A stretch of DNA of 64,000 nucleotides from an uncultured Caryophanales bacterium (GCA_946403545.1 CAMJAG010000002.1:9456-73455), one strand, 5' to 3'; shown: positions 26,494 to 35,771, counted from the stretch's first letter. Notes: generated by a model from the sequence alone, not told the origin. Numbers and translations: made by a program.

Positions 26494-26602
26494 ATATAAT
26501 GCTCCTTTCACTCATAGTTCAGTTTGTGCATTTTCCACAGTACCGGGTGTATCACTATTCCTTCTTTAAAAAAGTGACCTATAGGTCTGTGTTTGGCACA
26601 CG
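26494..26602 (-). promoter_or_regulatory. rpsL leader with two small hairpins
   Basis: About 108 untranslated bases separate the predicted start of transcription from the ATG. Near the 5' end are a GTGT/ACAC hairpin and a GACC/GGTC hairpin followed by ACTTTTTT, resembling a weak attenuator. I do not recognise a described ribosomal leader class. Regulation of the str operon here is a possibility, not shown. Confidence 0.35.
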
Positions 26603-26608
26603 CTTAAT

Positions 26609-26637
26609 AATATAGAGAAAAAATAAACACATTGCAA
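26609..26637 (-). promoter_or_regulatory. Promoter of the rpsL-rpsG-fusA operon
   Basis: TTGCAA (26632-26637) and TATATT (26609-26614) on the minus strand are 17 bases apart. They sit downstream of the acpP terminator and upstream of rpsL. Confidence 0.75.
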
Positions 26638-26717
26638 TAGAAAAATTATATTTTTTTCTTTCACATATCCAGGTGTGTCAAAATATAGTGAAAATCCCAC
26701 TACTATTGAAAGAAAAA

Positions 26718-26740
26718 AGAAGCCATAATTAGTGGCTTCT
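26718..26740 (-). terminator. Terminator of the plsX-acpP operon
   Basis: The arms AGAAGCCA and TGGCTTCT with a 7-base loop are followed by TTTTTTCTTTC on the minus strand, just after acpP. Confidence 0.92.
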
Positions 26741-26761
26741 CTTTCACCTATAATTTTTCTA

Positions 26762-26986
26762 TTATTTCTTGTTTGCTTCAATATATTTAATAACATCACC
26801 TACTGTAGCAAAGTTGATTGCATCGTTAAATTCAACGCCGAATTCATCTTCAATTGCCATAGCAAGCATCATAATACCTAAACTATCAAAATGTAGATCT
26901 TCAAATAATCTAGTTTCCTCTGTAACACCTTCAGTATTAACTTCAGGCATAACACCACTAATAAGCTGTTTTAATTTCTCTAACAT
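26762..26986 (-). CDS. acpP: Acyl carrier protein
   Basis: A 74-residue acidic four-helix protein. The phosphopantetheine attachment motif DSLGIMML has Ser35 as the modified residue. It carries acyl chains for phospholipid synthesis. It follows plsX after 17 bases, the usual Firmicutes pairing in which PlsX uses acyl-ACP. Confidence 0.96.
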   Translation of the reverse strand: MLEKLKQLISGVMPEVNTEGVTEETRLFEDLHFDSLGIMMLAMAIEDEFGVEFNDAINFATVGDVIKYIEANKK

Positions 26987-27003
26987 ACATGCGTTCCTCT
27001 TTA

Positions 27004-27975
27004 TTATTTATTATAAATAGATATTCCTTCGTGATAGTTTAACAACATTCTTGATAGATTAACAAATGTCTTTTCATTAGAGTTACCTCTAGCTTTAACA
27101 ATTGTCTTTCTAGCACCTAATACGAACGCTCCTCCTAAAGAGGAAATGTCATATTTGGACATTAAGTATTGCACTACTTCCATGAATTCAGGTCTATTAT
27201 TCTTTTTAGAATATTTAACTATATCTGTAATAAGGTTTTTAGCCATACCTTCGGTATTCTTTAAGACTTGGTTACCTGCAAAGCCATCACATACTAATAC
27301 ATCACAATCACCACTTAAGGATTTATTACCTTCAATATTACCTACAAAGTTTAAAGAAGTATCTGCTTCTAAGATTGGATAAGTTTCTTTAACTAATTTA
27401 TTACCTTTAGTTTTTTCTGCTCCATTAGAGAGTAATCCAACCTTTGGAGAATCTATCTTATAGAGTTTCTTCATAAAATCACTACCTAACTTAGCGAATT
27501 CATGAAGTTGATAGCTATCTACATCAATAGTAGCACCAGTATCTACGATACAAGTAAATGCATCTTTAGCGTTAGGTAAGATAGCAGCCATACATGGTCT
27601 AGTTCTTTGTTCATTCATTAAGAATCTAACTGAACCTACTAGGATAGCACCACTGTTACCAGCGGTAATCATGCCAATGTATTTGTCGCTTGATCCTACT
27701 AACTTCATAGCTTGCACTAAACTTGCTTGTGGTTTTGTCATAATACCAGTCATAGGATTTTCAAAGTTTGTAATAGTTTCATTAGCGTCCACGATTTCCA
27801 CTCTTGACATATCTGAACCTAATTCTTTTAATTTAGATTCGATTAAATCTTTTGGTCCAACTAGAGCGAAACTTAGACTAGGTAGCTCCGCTAATGCTTT
27901 AGAAATACTTGAAACAACCATTTCAGGCCCTTCGTCAGCGCCTAAACAATCAATAACAATAATTTTATCAGTCAT
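27004..27975 (-). CDS. plsX: Phosphate acyltransferase PlsX
   Basis: A 323-residue PlsX, which makes acyl-phosphate from acyl-ACP at the start of phospholipid synthesis. Family marks are IVIDCLGADEGPEMVV (usually DAMGGDxGP; here CLGADEGP), AGNSGAILVGS and VCDGFAGNQVLKNTEG. It has a Shine-Dalgarno site (GAGAGGG) and a plausible promoter (TTAACC, 17 bases, TAAAAT) just upstream. acpP is its only downstream partner before a terminator. Confidence 0.96.
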   Translation of the reverse strand: MTDKIIVIDCLGADEGPEMVVSSISKALAELPSLSFALVGPKDLIESKLKELGSDMSRVEIVDANETITNFENPMTGIMTKPQASLVQAMKLVGSSDKYIGMITAGNSGAILVGSVRFLMNEQRTRPCMAAILPNAKDAFTCIVDTGATIDVDSYQLHEFAKLGSDFMKKLYKIDSPKVGLLSNGAEKTKGNKLVKETYPILEADTSLNFVGNIEGNKSLSGDCDVLVCDGFAGNQVLKNTEGMAKNLITDIVKYSKKNNRPEFMEVVQYLMSKYDISSLGGAFVLGARKTIVKARGNSNEKTFVNLSRMLLNYHEGISIYNK

Positions 27976-28033
27976 ATATAATATGCCCTCTCAGCAAATG
28001 TATTTTATCACATATTTATTTAAGGGTTAAGAA

Positions 28034-28055
28034 AAGACCTCCATTAGGAGGCCTT
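28034..28055 (-). terminator. Terminator of first GH3 gene
   Basis: The arms AAGACCTCC and GGAGGCCTT (one G-U pair) with a 4-base loop are followed by TTTTCTTAA on the minus strand, directly after the GH3 stop codon. Confidence 0.88.
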
Positions 28056-28068
28056 ATCTAAATTGATA

Positions 28069-31000
28069 TTAAGCAGTCTTTTTCTTTTTAAGAAGTAATA
28101 GGACTACCAATACTGCTGCAGCGATAATTACGACACCACCAGCACTTAATCCAATAATTAAACCTGCAGGAACTGCATGTGCAGCTGGAGTTAATAATTT
28201 GGAGTTAGAAATATTGCTTGTGATAAATAATTCGAAGCTATTACCAACAGTGACTGTTGAACCATCATCAAGTTCTAGTTCCGCTAAAACTCTAACGAAT
28301 TGGTTACATTCAACTTCAGAAACACCTTTAATTGTATCTCCATCAAGTTCTAATCCTGCTGGAAGAGGTGTATATTCATCGATTCTATATGTAACGTTTG
28401 TGATAGCTTTGCCATTATAGTCTTCATCCATTTCAATTTGGATGTTAACTTCATCGCCTAATTTACCTGTATAGACATTATCAACTACGCCTTCGAAATA
28501 CATATCAGCTTGTGGAGTGACTGTATTCTTTGTCATAGCACCACATCTTAATACCATGTAGAGAGTTTCCTTAACAGACTTTCTAACTGCGTACCAGAAT
28601 GAATATGTAGGAACTTTTTCACCACCACTAGTGAATACTGGGCAATGTTGAGCGCTATCCCAGCTAACTTTTAAGTAATCTGCGAAGCTAGATGAGTCTA
28701 ATTGGTTATTACAACCTGCTAATAAACGGTTGTGGATGTTTTCATAACAGTTGAAGTTAACTGAAGAGTTACCATGGTGAGTCATATCGGAGATGATAGA
28801 ACCTGTGAAGCCCCATTCTTCTCTTAATACTTCAGTTAATAATGGATAGCTTGCTGCTGTTTCCATTAAACCTAAACGGTTATATGAGGACATGATACCA
28901 GTTGCTTTACCTTCTTGAACTGCCATTTGGAATGGTTTTAAGTAGCATTCACGTAACGCTTGTTCCGTTAAGAATGTAGATGTACCTTCTCTGTTTTTCT
29001 CTTGATCGTTAACAGCGAAGTGTTTGAAGTAACAATAGACACCTTTTTCAGTAGCACCACTTACGACTCTGCCACAAATACGGCCAGAGAGGAATGGATC
29101 TGCTGAATAATATTCGAAGTTACGTCCACCGAATGGAGAACGGTGTAAGTTACATGCTGGGCCAGCCCAACCGAATGTACCTGATAAGTGAGATTCGATA
29201 CCGACCATTTCGCCTTGTTCGTGTGCTAATTCAACATTATATGTAGCAGCGACGATTGGAGCACCAACCCACCAAATTGTTTGGAATTGAGAAGGACCGT
29301 CAGATGAACCTGTGCCTGGTTTACCAGCACGAGAGATTTCTGGGTTTTGGTTATTACCACCTAAGCAGAATGGAATCATTTCTGCCCAAGTCATTTGGTT
29401 CATGAATTCTTCCCATTTTTCATCTTCATAATCTAAACCAACTAATTCGTTGAATTTAATTGAATTTGCTGCAGAAGTTGTTGTTTCTGCTTGTGTCCAA
29501 CCAAGAGCAGCGATATCTTCAGCAGTTTTATGAGCTGCTTCTGGGATATATTCTGTATTATGGTCTAATTCAATGTCGTCCATCTTGAATTCGTGGCAAT
29601 AGTATTCTTGAACTCTACTTCCATCTTTTAAAGTACGTTCTTCTACTGTTGGAGAATTAGGGAATGTGCCTTCCATATCACCACGTGACATTTGTTCGAA
29701 GCCAATGTCTTCTTCTTGAGGCATTGAAGAATAGAAATCATTACCTGAGAATCTATTTTCAACTTTATTTCCAGTAACACGGTCGTTTTCAAATTTTAAA
29801 CCATTGTTACCGACTTTGAATTTAACTTTATCAAAGACTTCGTGAGCGTTCTTATTACAAGATAATTCATAATTACCTTTATCTAATTCATAGCCTTTGA
29901 AGCCATTGTTATTCTTGTCTGCAAAGTCATAGTTAGCGACATCTGCTAAGTAGAAGCTTAATTCTAATTCTTGAGAATCGCCTGGTTCTAATACATCAGT
30001 CTTATCAAAAGCACATAAAACTTCATATGCTTTTTCAATGCCTCCTTCGTAATATGGTGCTTTCCAATATAATTGAACAACATCTTTACCAGCGACATCG
30101 CCTGTATTAGTGACTTTAACTCTAACTTTGAGTTGTTCTTTAGTGTCGTTTAATGTTTTATTTGCTTTACTTGCTGCGACGATTTTTTGAGAGAAGCTTG
30201 TGTAACTTAGGCCATAACCAAATGGATAAATAACACCACCTTCACCTGCATACCATTCGTCTGCTGCTGCTTGGTTTTTCTTAGCAGTTTCTGCATAACG
30301 AGTTTCGTAATAGCGGTAATCGAAGTAAATGCCTTCTTCATAACTAACGTATGATGATGGTTTAACACCATTAAGACCTGCTTCTGGTACACCATATTCA
30401 TCAACTGTGTAAGTTGCTTTCTTTAATGTACCTGGGGATCTAACTGGAGTTCCATCAGGATTATACATTGTATCTGCTGCATGATAGCCAGTTAATGTAT
30501 CTCCATTATAGATAGGATTATTTTGAGCGTTTTCTGAGAAGTTCTTGAAAGTTGGATCTTTTGTGAAATCTCTTGCCCAAGTATCAACTGTATGACCAGA
30601 TGGGTTAACTTCACCTGTTAAAATCTTACCAACAGCGTTAACGCCAACAGCACCAGGAGTGCCAATCCAGAGGATACCTTTAACTTGGTCATCGTTTTCG
30701 AATTGATCAACTTGGAAAATATTACCAGAGTTAATTAAAACAATAATGTTATCAAAATGTTCTTTAACAAAGTTGAATAAATCTTCTTCGTTTTTAGAAA
30801 GTTGAAGTGCATGTCTATCACTTACTGGATCTGCTGGAGTAGCAGAAATGTTAGTTCCATTTGCATTTGGAGCAAAGTCTCTTGCGTCACATGGTTTAAC
30901 GTCACAACCTTCACTACCTTCACGAGATAAAACGATAATAGCAGCGTCGTTATATTGGTCAACTGATGCTAAAACAGTTTCTGGATAGATGGATAAAGGA

Positions 31001-31458
31001 GTTTCGCCAATTTGAACTTGAGAAATACCTTTCCAGCTTGAGTTACCATTTGTTCTACCAATACCGGATTTGTTATTGTCCTTATAGAAGTTTGTAAGTG
31101 CACTGTTAAGAGTAAAACCAACGTTTGTTAATGATTTTTGTAAATCAACAGCAGTTTCACCGTTAACTCTACCAGAACCTGAACCACCACCACCATAAAC
31201 AAGGTTAGTTGAACTCTTACCGAAAACAGAGATGTATTGAGCGCCATCCATTGGTAAATAGCCATCTTTGTTCTTTAGGAGAGTAAAACCTTCTTCACAG
31301 ATGCGGTTGTTTAATTCTGAACCCGCTTTAATGTAGGCAGTTCTGTTTGAGTATTTCGCAATGTATTCAGCGTTAGCAGCCATTGGATCTGCTGAACGAG
31401 ATACTGAAATAGCCATACCTGCAACAAAAAGCGGAACTAAAAATAGTTTTTTATTCAT
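28069..31458 (-). CDS. Membrane-anchored GH3 glycoside hydrolase, reversed domain order
   Basis: An 1129-residue secreted enzyme. The start is the ATG at 31458 (MNKKLFLVPLFVAGMA), with AAGGGG upstream; an in-frame GTG earlier is not needed. A signal peptide is followed by the GH3 C-terminal alpha/beta domain (EEGFTLLKNKDGYLPM, about 50-330), a fibronectin-III-like domain (about 420-540), then the GH3 TIM barrel (about 640-950). This is the reverse of the common order. Barrel marks are KHFAVNDQEKNRE and the nucleophile Asp891 in ISDMTHHG, where most GH3 have SDW. An Ig-like domain and a C-terminal helix ending LLLLKKKKTA anchor it. It probably cleaves beta-linked oligosaccharides at the surface; specificity is not readable. 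Confidence 0.9.
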   Translation of the reverse strand: MNKKLFLVPLFVAGMAISVSRSADPMAANAEYIAKYSNRTAYIKAGSELNNRICEEGFTLLKNKDGYLPMDGAQYISVFGKSSTNLVYGGGGSGSGRVNGETAVDLQKSLTNVGFTLNSALTNFYKDNNKSGIGRTNGNSSWKGISQVQIGETPLSIYPETVLASVDQYNDAAIIVLSREGSEGCDVKPCDARDFAPNANGTNISATPADPVSDRHALQLSKNEEDLFNFVKEHFDNIIVLINSGNIFQVDQFENDDQVKGILWIGTPGAVGVNAVGKILTGEVNPSGHTVDTWARDFTKDPTFKNFSENAQNNPIYNGDTLTGYHAADTMYNPDGTPVRSPGTLKKATYTVDEYGVPEAGLNGVKPSSYVSYEEGIYFDYRYYETRYAETAKKNQAAADEWYAGEGGVIYPFGYGLSYTSFSQKIVAASKANKTLNDTKEQLKVRVKVTNTGDVAGKDVVQLYWKAPYYEGGIEKAYEVLCAFDKTDVLEPGDSQELELSFYLADVANYDFADKNNNGFKGYELDKGNYELSCNKNAHEVFDKVKFKVGNNGLKFENDRVTGNKVENRFSGNDFYSSMPQEEDIGFEQMSRGDMEGTFPNSPTVEERTLKDGSRVQEYYCHEFKMDDIELDHNTEYIPEAAHKTAEDIAALGWTQAETTTSAANSIKFNELVGLDYEDEKWEEFMNQMTWAEMIPFCLGGNNQNPEISRAGKPGTGSSDGPSQFQTIWWVGAPIVAATYNVELAHEQGEMVGIESHLSGTFGWAGPACNLHRSPFGGRNFEYYSADPFLSGRICGRVVSGATEKGVYCYFKHFAVNDQEKNREGTSTFLTEQALRECYLKPFQMAVQEGKATGIMSSYNRLGLMETAASYPLLTEVLREEWGFTGSIISDMTHHGNSSVNFNCYENIHNRLLAGCNNQLDSSSFADYLKVSWDSAQHCPVFTSGGEKVPTYSFWYAVRKSVKETLYMVLRCGAMTKNTVTPQADMYFEGVVDNVYTGKLGDEVNIQIEMDEDYNGKAITNVTYRIDEYTPLPAGLELDGDTIKGVSEVECNQFVRVLAELELDDGSTVTVGNSFELFITSNISNSKLLTPAAHAVPAGLIIGLSAGGVVIIAAAVLVVLLLLKKKKTA

Positions 31459-31536
31459 ATTTTTCCCCTTTGCAATCAAATTGCATATGAAATGCTTTCT
31501 CATTCTTTTTGAATTGAAAAAACACTTAACATATTT

Positions 31537-31565
31537 ATTCTATATATTTTGGTTTCCATTATCAA
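31537..31565 (-). promoter_or_regulatory. Promoter of first GH3 gene
   Basis: TTGATA (31560-31565) and TAGAAT (31537-31542) on the minus strand are 17 bases apart. The -35 box lies within a 20-bp palindrome. A GGAAAC element lies inside the spacer. Confidence 0.65.
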
Positions 31566-31577
31566 TTAATTGATAAT
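31558..31577. repeat. Perfect 20-bp palindrome over the GH3 promoter -35 box
   Basis: ATTATCAATTAATTGATAAT reads the same on both strands. It covers the -35 hexamer of the GH3 gene at 28069-31458 and would suit a dimeric regulator. It is fully AT-rich in the centre, so chance is possible. Confidence 0.55.
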
Positions 31578-31593
31578 AAAAAACAAAAGAAAA

Positions 31594-31616
31594 AAGCCAG
31601 GGGTTAACCCTAGCTT
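31594..31616 (-). terminator. Terminator of second GH3 gene
   Basis: The arms AAGCCAGGG and CCCTAGCTT (one G-U pair) around a TTAA centre are followed by TTTTTTCTTTTG on the minus strand. Confidence 0.85.
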
Positions 31617-31633
31617 TTATAGTTATTTATTGC

Positions 31634-34573
31634 TTATTCAGCAGCAGGTTCTTCTGCTTTTTTACCTTTTGATAATAAAGCAGTTGTGACTGCAGCAGCA
31701 CCCCAAGCAACTAATGCAACACCAAGACCGATACTAGCAACAGTAAGAGCGACTTCCCAGTTAGCTGGTTTATAACCCTTAATGTTAGCAGCCATAATAT
31801 TAGAGTTAGCGACACAATAGCAAATTCTATGTGCAGCTTGTCTTAATAAGTTAGCGTCTGTTGGATCATTTGCAGATACATAAGGTGTGCCATGGATGTT
31901 AGATGTTTGAAGTTTTTGGGCATCAAGAGAGACTAAGTTAAGGTCTCCACCTGCGTATAACATTTGTTTACTATCCATATAGAAGTCTGTATGGAAGTCA
32001 CAAATAACTGAACCTACGAATCCCCATTCTTTTCTTAAGACTGTTGTAACTAAACGATAGCTACCACCAGCCCATTCTGTACCGATTCTGTTGAAGGAAG
32101 TCATTAAACCACGAGATTTACCCTCTTTAACAGCGAATTCGAATGGTTTTAAGTATAATTCACGCATTGCTTGTTCATCTAACCAAGTAGCAATACCTTT
32201 ATCAGATCTATTTGTTTCTTGGTCGTTAACTGCAAAGTGTTTAACGTTAGCATAGACACCTTTAGTTTGGACAGCTTTGATAACTTCTGCAGCGAATTTA
32301 CCATTAACGAATGGATCTTCGGAGTAGTATTCAGTATTACGTCCAGAGAATGGTGAACGGTGTAAGTTGACGCCTGGAGCATACCAACCTGGGTAGCCAA
32401 GACCATCACCACGTTCGTTACCAATAAGTGCTTCTTCACCAATAGCGATACCTTGTTTTTCAGCAAGTTTAACGTTATAGGTTTGAGCAACTAAACATTC
32501 AGAGCAGTAGTAACAGCAACCATAAACTGCTGGTTTAGCACCTGGTAATAAGTTACCTAAGAAGCTAACTAATCCTGTAGGACCATCAGCAGATGTTGTA
32601 GCTGGAACTAAGACTTCACCTTCTCTTTGAATGAATGTTGTGGAGTAACAACCTTCATTGAAGAGTTTTAAGTAGTCAGAGAATGTCATTTGATTGAGGA
32701 ATGTTTCCCAATCAGCGTTATCGTATTTTTTACCAACTAAATCTTTTAATCTAACTGTGATTTCTTTAACGCCCATTGTTGGAAGTGTGTCATATGTTTC
32801 ATCGTTAGTTGTTTCGTAAGATTTAAGTTTTGCTAAGAATTCAGAAGTAATTTTACGATCTGCGTCAGTGATCATGTGAGGGAATGTACCTTCAAAGTCA
32901 CTACGAGACATACTTTCTTTCATGTTATTTGTTACATCATCGAATAATGTTGTAACTTCATAACCTGTTTCAGAATCTTTATCGTAAAGGATTTCTGCTG
33001 GTAAGTTCTTTGTGAAGGTATCAAAATCAGTATGAGCATCTGTTGCTGCATGGAAGACATAGTCTCCAGCATCAAGTTCATAAGTCTTCTTACCATTTCC
33101 GTTAGCATCATGTGAGTCGAAGCTAGCGAAATCATATGGATCAACAGAAATTGTGACTGTTTCGTGTTCGTTTTTAGCTAAAGATTTAGTTTTAGCAAAA
33201 CCAACAAGAACTTTATCAGCTTTTTCAATCTTACCATTTGTGTATGGAGTTGTTACATAAAGTTGAACAACTTGTTTACCTGCAACATTACCAGTGTTAG
33301 TAACTTTAATTTCGACGTCAAACTTTTCACCTTTTGCAATATTTGCAGCTAAATCAGCTTTGTTTGTAATTTCTTGAGTGAAAGAAGTATAGCTCATGCC
33401 AAAGCCGAATGGGAACATAACGTGTTTGTTATACCATTCATCAGCAGCAGCTTGGCCACTTGCTTTCTTAATTTCTGCATAGCGTGTTTCGTAATAACGA
33501 TAACCCATGTAGATGTTTTCTTCGTATTCGACGAAGTGGTAGTCAGTTTCTTTGCCACGAGCGTTGTAGTATAAGTCACCGACATCCATGTTACCACCGA
33601 AGTTTTGCCATGTTGGGTCAGTCTTATAATCTGTGTAGACAGTATCAACTGTGTGACCAGATGGGTTAACTTCACCACTTAAGATTCTACCTAAAGCCAT
33701 GATACCATTTCCACCTGGAGAACCGATGTTAATGCAAGCATCAATCTTGCTGTTGTAAGCAGGATCGCTTGTAAGTTTTAAGAAACCTGTATCAATGTAG
33801 TTAGAACCGTTAAGTAAGATAATAACGTGTTCGAATTTGTTAGAATCACAAATTGCTTTTAATAAAGCTCTCTCTGCATCGTCTAATTCAAGATAGTGAC
33901 GAGTTGGATTGAGTGTTTCTTCTCTTGGTAAGTCCCAGTTTTCACCAGCAATACGGCTGATAACGACTAATGCAGCATCACCATATTGGTCATATGTATC
34001 TTTAATGTCGCTTGTGTATTTATCTTGTGGAGTTTCACCTGTAGATAAGGATTTAACACCACCATTTTCCATTTTTGGGTTAGCTGGACGGCCATTACCG
34101 GATTTTTTGTTATCTTTGTAGAATTCTTCAAGTTTCTTATTGTATGAGAAACCTGCATCTTCTAGAGATTCAAAGATTGTTTTAGGATCAGATTCGCCAG
34201 GAGCAGCGGAACCAGAACCACCACAAACAATATTGACTGAGTTTTTACCAAAGACGGAAACTTTAGCGCCTTTCTTTAATGGAAGAGCGTTGTTTTCGTT
34301 TTTAAGAAGGATCATGCCTTCTTCACATATTTGTTCTGTAACTTTGTTACCATTTTCAGTTGCTTCTTTTTTGTTTTGAGCTTCTCTTTCGAATTTGATA
34401 CCTGTATCAGTTTCGTCAAAGATTGGCTTTGGTTTATCGTTTAAAACTTCACTAATAATTGTTTTTGCTGTTGTTCTAGCAACAATATTAGCAGCGATGA
34501 TAACACCAATTAAAACTACTGTCGAAGCGCCCCAAATGATAACGCGTTTTTTAAGTAAGTTTTTAAAATTCAT
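31634..34573 (-). CDS. Membrane-anchored GH3 glycoside hydrolase, reversed domain order, two membrane segments
   Basis: A 979-residue GH3 enzyme. An N-terminal uncleaved-looking helix (VIIWGASTVVLIGVIIAANIV) and a C-terminal helix (IGLGVALVAWGAAAVTTALL) would fix both ends in the membrane. Order: GH3 C-terminal domain (EEGMILLKNENNALPL), fibronectin-III-like domain, then the barrel (KHFAVNDQETNRS; nucleophile Asp859 in VICDFHTD, with Phe where Trp is usual). It diverges from the two 1129-residue GH3 neighbours and lacks their extra Ig domain. It starts 14 bases after the CBM-like lipoprotein gene and is expected to be co-transcribed with it. Confidence 0.88.
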   Translation of the reverse strand: MNFKNLLKKRVIIWGASTVVLIGVIIAANIVARTTAKTIISEVLNDKPKPIFDETDTGIKFEREAQNKKEATENGNKVTEQICEEGMILLKNENNALPLKKGAKVSVFGKNSVNIVCGGSGSAAPGESDPKTIFESLEDAGFSYNKKLEEFYKDNKKSGNGRPANPKMENGGVKSLSTGETPQDKYTSDIKDTYDQYGDAALVVISRIAGENWDLPREETLNPTRHYLELDDAERALLKAICDSNKFEHVIILLNGSNYIDTGFLKLTSDPAYNSKIDACINIGSPGGNGIMALGRILSGEVNPSGHTVDTVYTDYKTDPTWQNFGGNMDVGDLYYNARGKETDYHFVEYEENIYMGYRYYETRYAEIKKASGQAAADEWYNKHVMFPFGFGMSYTSFTQEITNKADLAANIAKGEKFDVEIKVTNTGNVAGKQVVQLYVTTPYTNGKIEKADKVLVGFAKTKSLAKNEHETVTISVDPYDFASFDSHDANGNGKKTYELDAGDYVFHAATDAHTDFDTFTKNLPAEILYDKDSETGYEVTTLFDDVTNNMKESMSRSDFEGTFPHMITDADRKITSEFLAKLKSYETTNDETYDTLPTMGVKEITVRLKDLVGKKYDNADWETFLNQMTFSDYLKLFNEGCYSTTFIQREGEVLVPATTSADGPTGLVSFLGNLLPGAKPAVYGCCYYCSECLVAQTYNVKLAEKQGIAIGEEALIGNERGDGLGYPGWYAPGVNLHRSPFSGRNTEYYSEDPFVNGKFAAEVIKAVQTKGVYANVKHFAVNDQETNRSDKGIATWLDEQAMRELYLKPFEFAVKEGKSRGLMTSFNRIGTEWAGGSYRLVTTVLRKEWGFVGSVICDFHTDFYMDSKQMLYAGGDLNLVSLDAQKLQTSNIHGTPYVSANDPTDANLLRQAAHRICYCVANSNIMAANIKGYKPANWEVALTVASIGLGVALVAWGAAAVTTALLSKGKKAEEPAAE

Positions 34574-34586
34574 TGTAATTCACCTA

Positions 34587-35708
34587 TTAGTCAGCAATGA
34601 GATTAACTTGGTTCATTTTGTTCCATGTAATTGTGCTAGAAGAATATAACTTAATGCAGTCAACACATGGTGCTGTAGAACCGACTGTACCAAAGATTGT
34701 ATCGTTGTTGTTAACTTTCATTTGGATCTTGTTTGGACCAGCATTTAATGAAACGTTTGCGCTAATTTCGAAATCTTGGCAAGGAATGAATGATTTAGAG
34801 ACGACGTTATGGATTGTAATGTCGTTATATTGAAGTGCTGTGTCATTAACTAAAATTTGGAATTGTTGGCTAGAGAAAGTGAATAAAACTTCTGTTTGTT
34901 CGCCTAAAACTCTATCGTGACCATATTCACCAGTTAAACGAGCGAATAATTGAACGTTAGTTGCAGCAGCACTACTTTCGATTTCCCATGTTAATGTATC
35001 GCCTTCAACGTACATATAGTGAATGAATGCACCATGAGTAGCGTCGTAGTGTTTTCTTTCTTTAATTGGATAATCATCAGCTGTTTTGCCTGCTGGTAAT
35101 GGATTTGGAATATCTTCTTCGAAGTAGTATACATCTGCTTCTGGATCATCTAAATCAAGAGAACCATCTTCTGTTTCGTAGTAATCAAAACCTTCGATAG
35201 TTGTACATTGATATTCATCATGGTTATCAATAAAGACTAAGCCTTTACCTTTTTGACCACCGGAATATGTGGAACCTGGCATTTTTGTACCAGCAACACC
35301 ACCAAATGCTAATAAGTCTGGACAAACTTCAGCTTCTAAGAATTGAGCGTTTAAGTTAGCGTCGACATAGCAAGGAACGAGTTCGACATCACCCATAACT
35401 TTGTTTAAAGCAGCGTTATCGAAGTCCCAAATTTGACCACCATTTTTGTTGTTTTTCCAGCCAAGGAATTTCTTTCCTGCAGGAGCTGTTGGATCTGCTG
35501 GTTTTGTTAATGGGCTGTAAGCTTCAACTTTAGTAACGTCACCACCATTGATTTGAACATTGTATTCTGGAAGTGGGATTACTTCATAGCTTTCATCTAC
35601 AAAACTTCTTGGTGTTCTTGATTTTGCTTGGCTATTATCTCCGCCACAAGCTGCTAATGCAAGAGCTGTGAGAGAAACAGCTAAAAGAGTGAATTTTGAT
35701 TTTTTCAT
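34587..35708 (-). CDS. Surface lipoprotein with InlB-type repeat and CBM6/35-like domain
   Basis: A 373-residue lipoprotein (signal MKKSKFTLLAVSLTALALAAC). After a short linker there is a Listeria-Bacteroides/InlB-like repeat (about 35-105, with KKFLGWKNNKNGGQIWDFD). Then a beta-sandwich begins FLEAEVCPDL and continues GSTYSGGQKGKG and ends CVDCIKLYSSSTITW, in the style of CBM6/CBM35 sugar-binding modules. No catalytic domain is seen, so it probably binds carbohydrate. ATG 35708 is preferred over ATG 35720 because it begins the MKK signal peptide. The ribosome binding site lies far upstream inside an unusual structured leader. It is followed closely by a GH3 gene. Confidence 0.75.
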   Translation of the reverse strand: MKKSKFTLLAVSLTALALAACGGDNSQAKSRTPRSFVDESYEVIPLPEYNVQINGGDVTKVEAYSPLTKPADPTAPAGKKFLGWKNNKNGGQIWDFDNAALNKVMGDVELVPCYVDANLNAQFLEAEVCPDLLAFGGVAGTKMPGSTYSGGQKGKGLVFIDNHDEYQCTTIEGFDYYETEDGSLDLDDPEADVYYFEEDIPNPLPAGKTADDYPIKERKHYDATHGAFIHYMYVEGDTLTWEIESSAAATNVQLFARLTGEYGHDRVLGEQTEVLFTFSSQQFQILVNDTALQYNDITIHNVVSKSFIPCQDFEISANVSLNAGPNKIQMKVNNNDTIFGTVGSTAPCVDCIKLYSSSTITWNKMNQVNLIAD

Positions 35709-35719
35709 GTTAATAATCA

Positions 35720-35771
35720 TTATTCAGTGAACCCTAGTATATTTACTGAATAAATTCTCCTTTCTAGGGTT
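35720..35771 (-). promoter_or_regulatory. Interlocked inverted repeats around the ribosome binding site of the CBM lipoprotein
   Basis: On the minus strand, AACCCTAG (35764-35771) can pair with CTAGGGTT (35730-35737), and TTATTCAGT (35745-35753) with ACTGAATAA (35720-35728). Both are perfect, and each pair straddles one arm of the other. The only good Shine-Dalgarno sequence, AAAGGAG, lies between the first and second arms. The two hairpins are mutually exclusive as simple stems, or together form a pseudoknot. Confidence 0.6.

Noticed and set aside
26650..26685. A TTGACA with downstream TATAAT as an extra rpsL promoter
   Set aside because: The hexamers are about 25 bases apart, too far for a sigma-A-type promoter.
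26566..26799. A 77-codon minus-strand reading frame between acpP and rpsL
   Set aside because: It overlaps acpP in another frame, runs through the acpP terminator and the rpsL promoter, and has no Shine-Dalgarno site.
31480..31503. Catabolite-response (cre) site near the first GH3 gene (GAAAGCATTTC)
   Set aside because: The spacing does not fit the TGNAANCGNTNNCA consensus; it needs an inserted base.
35720..35771. A confident H-type pseudoknot in the lipoprotein leader
   Set aside because: Only one base links the third and fourth arms while 10 and 7 bases must span long helices. Mutually exclusive hairpins are at least as likely, so only the interlocked repeats are claimed.
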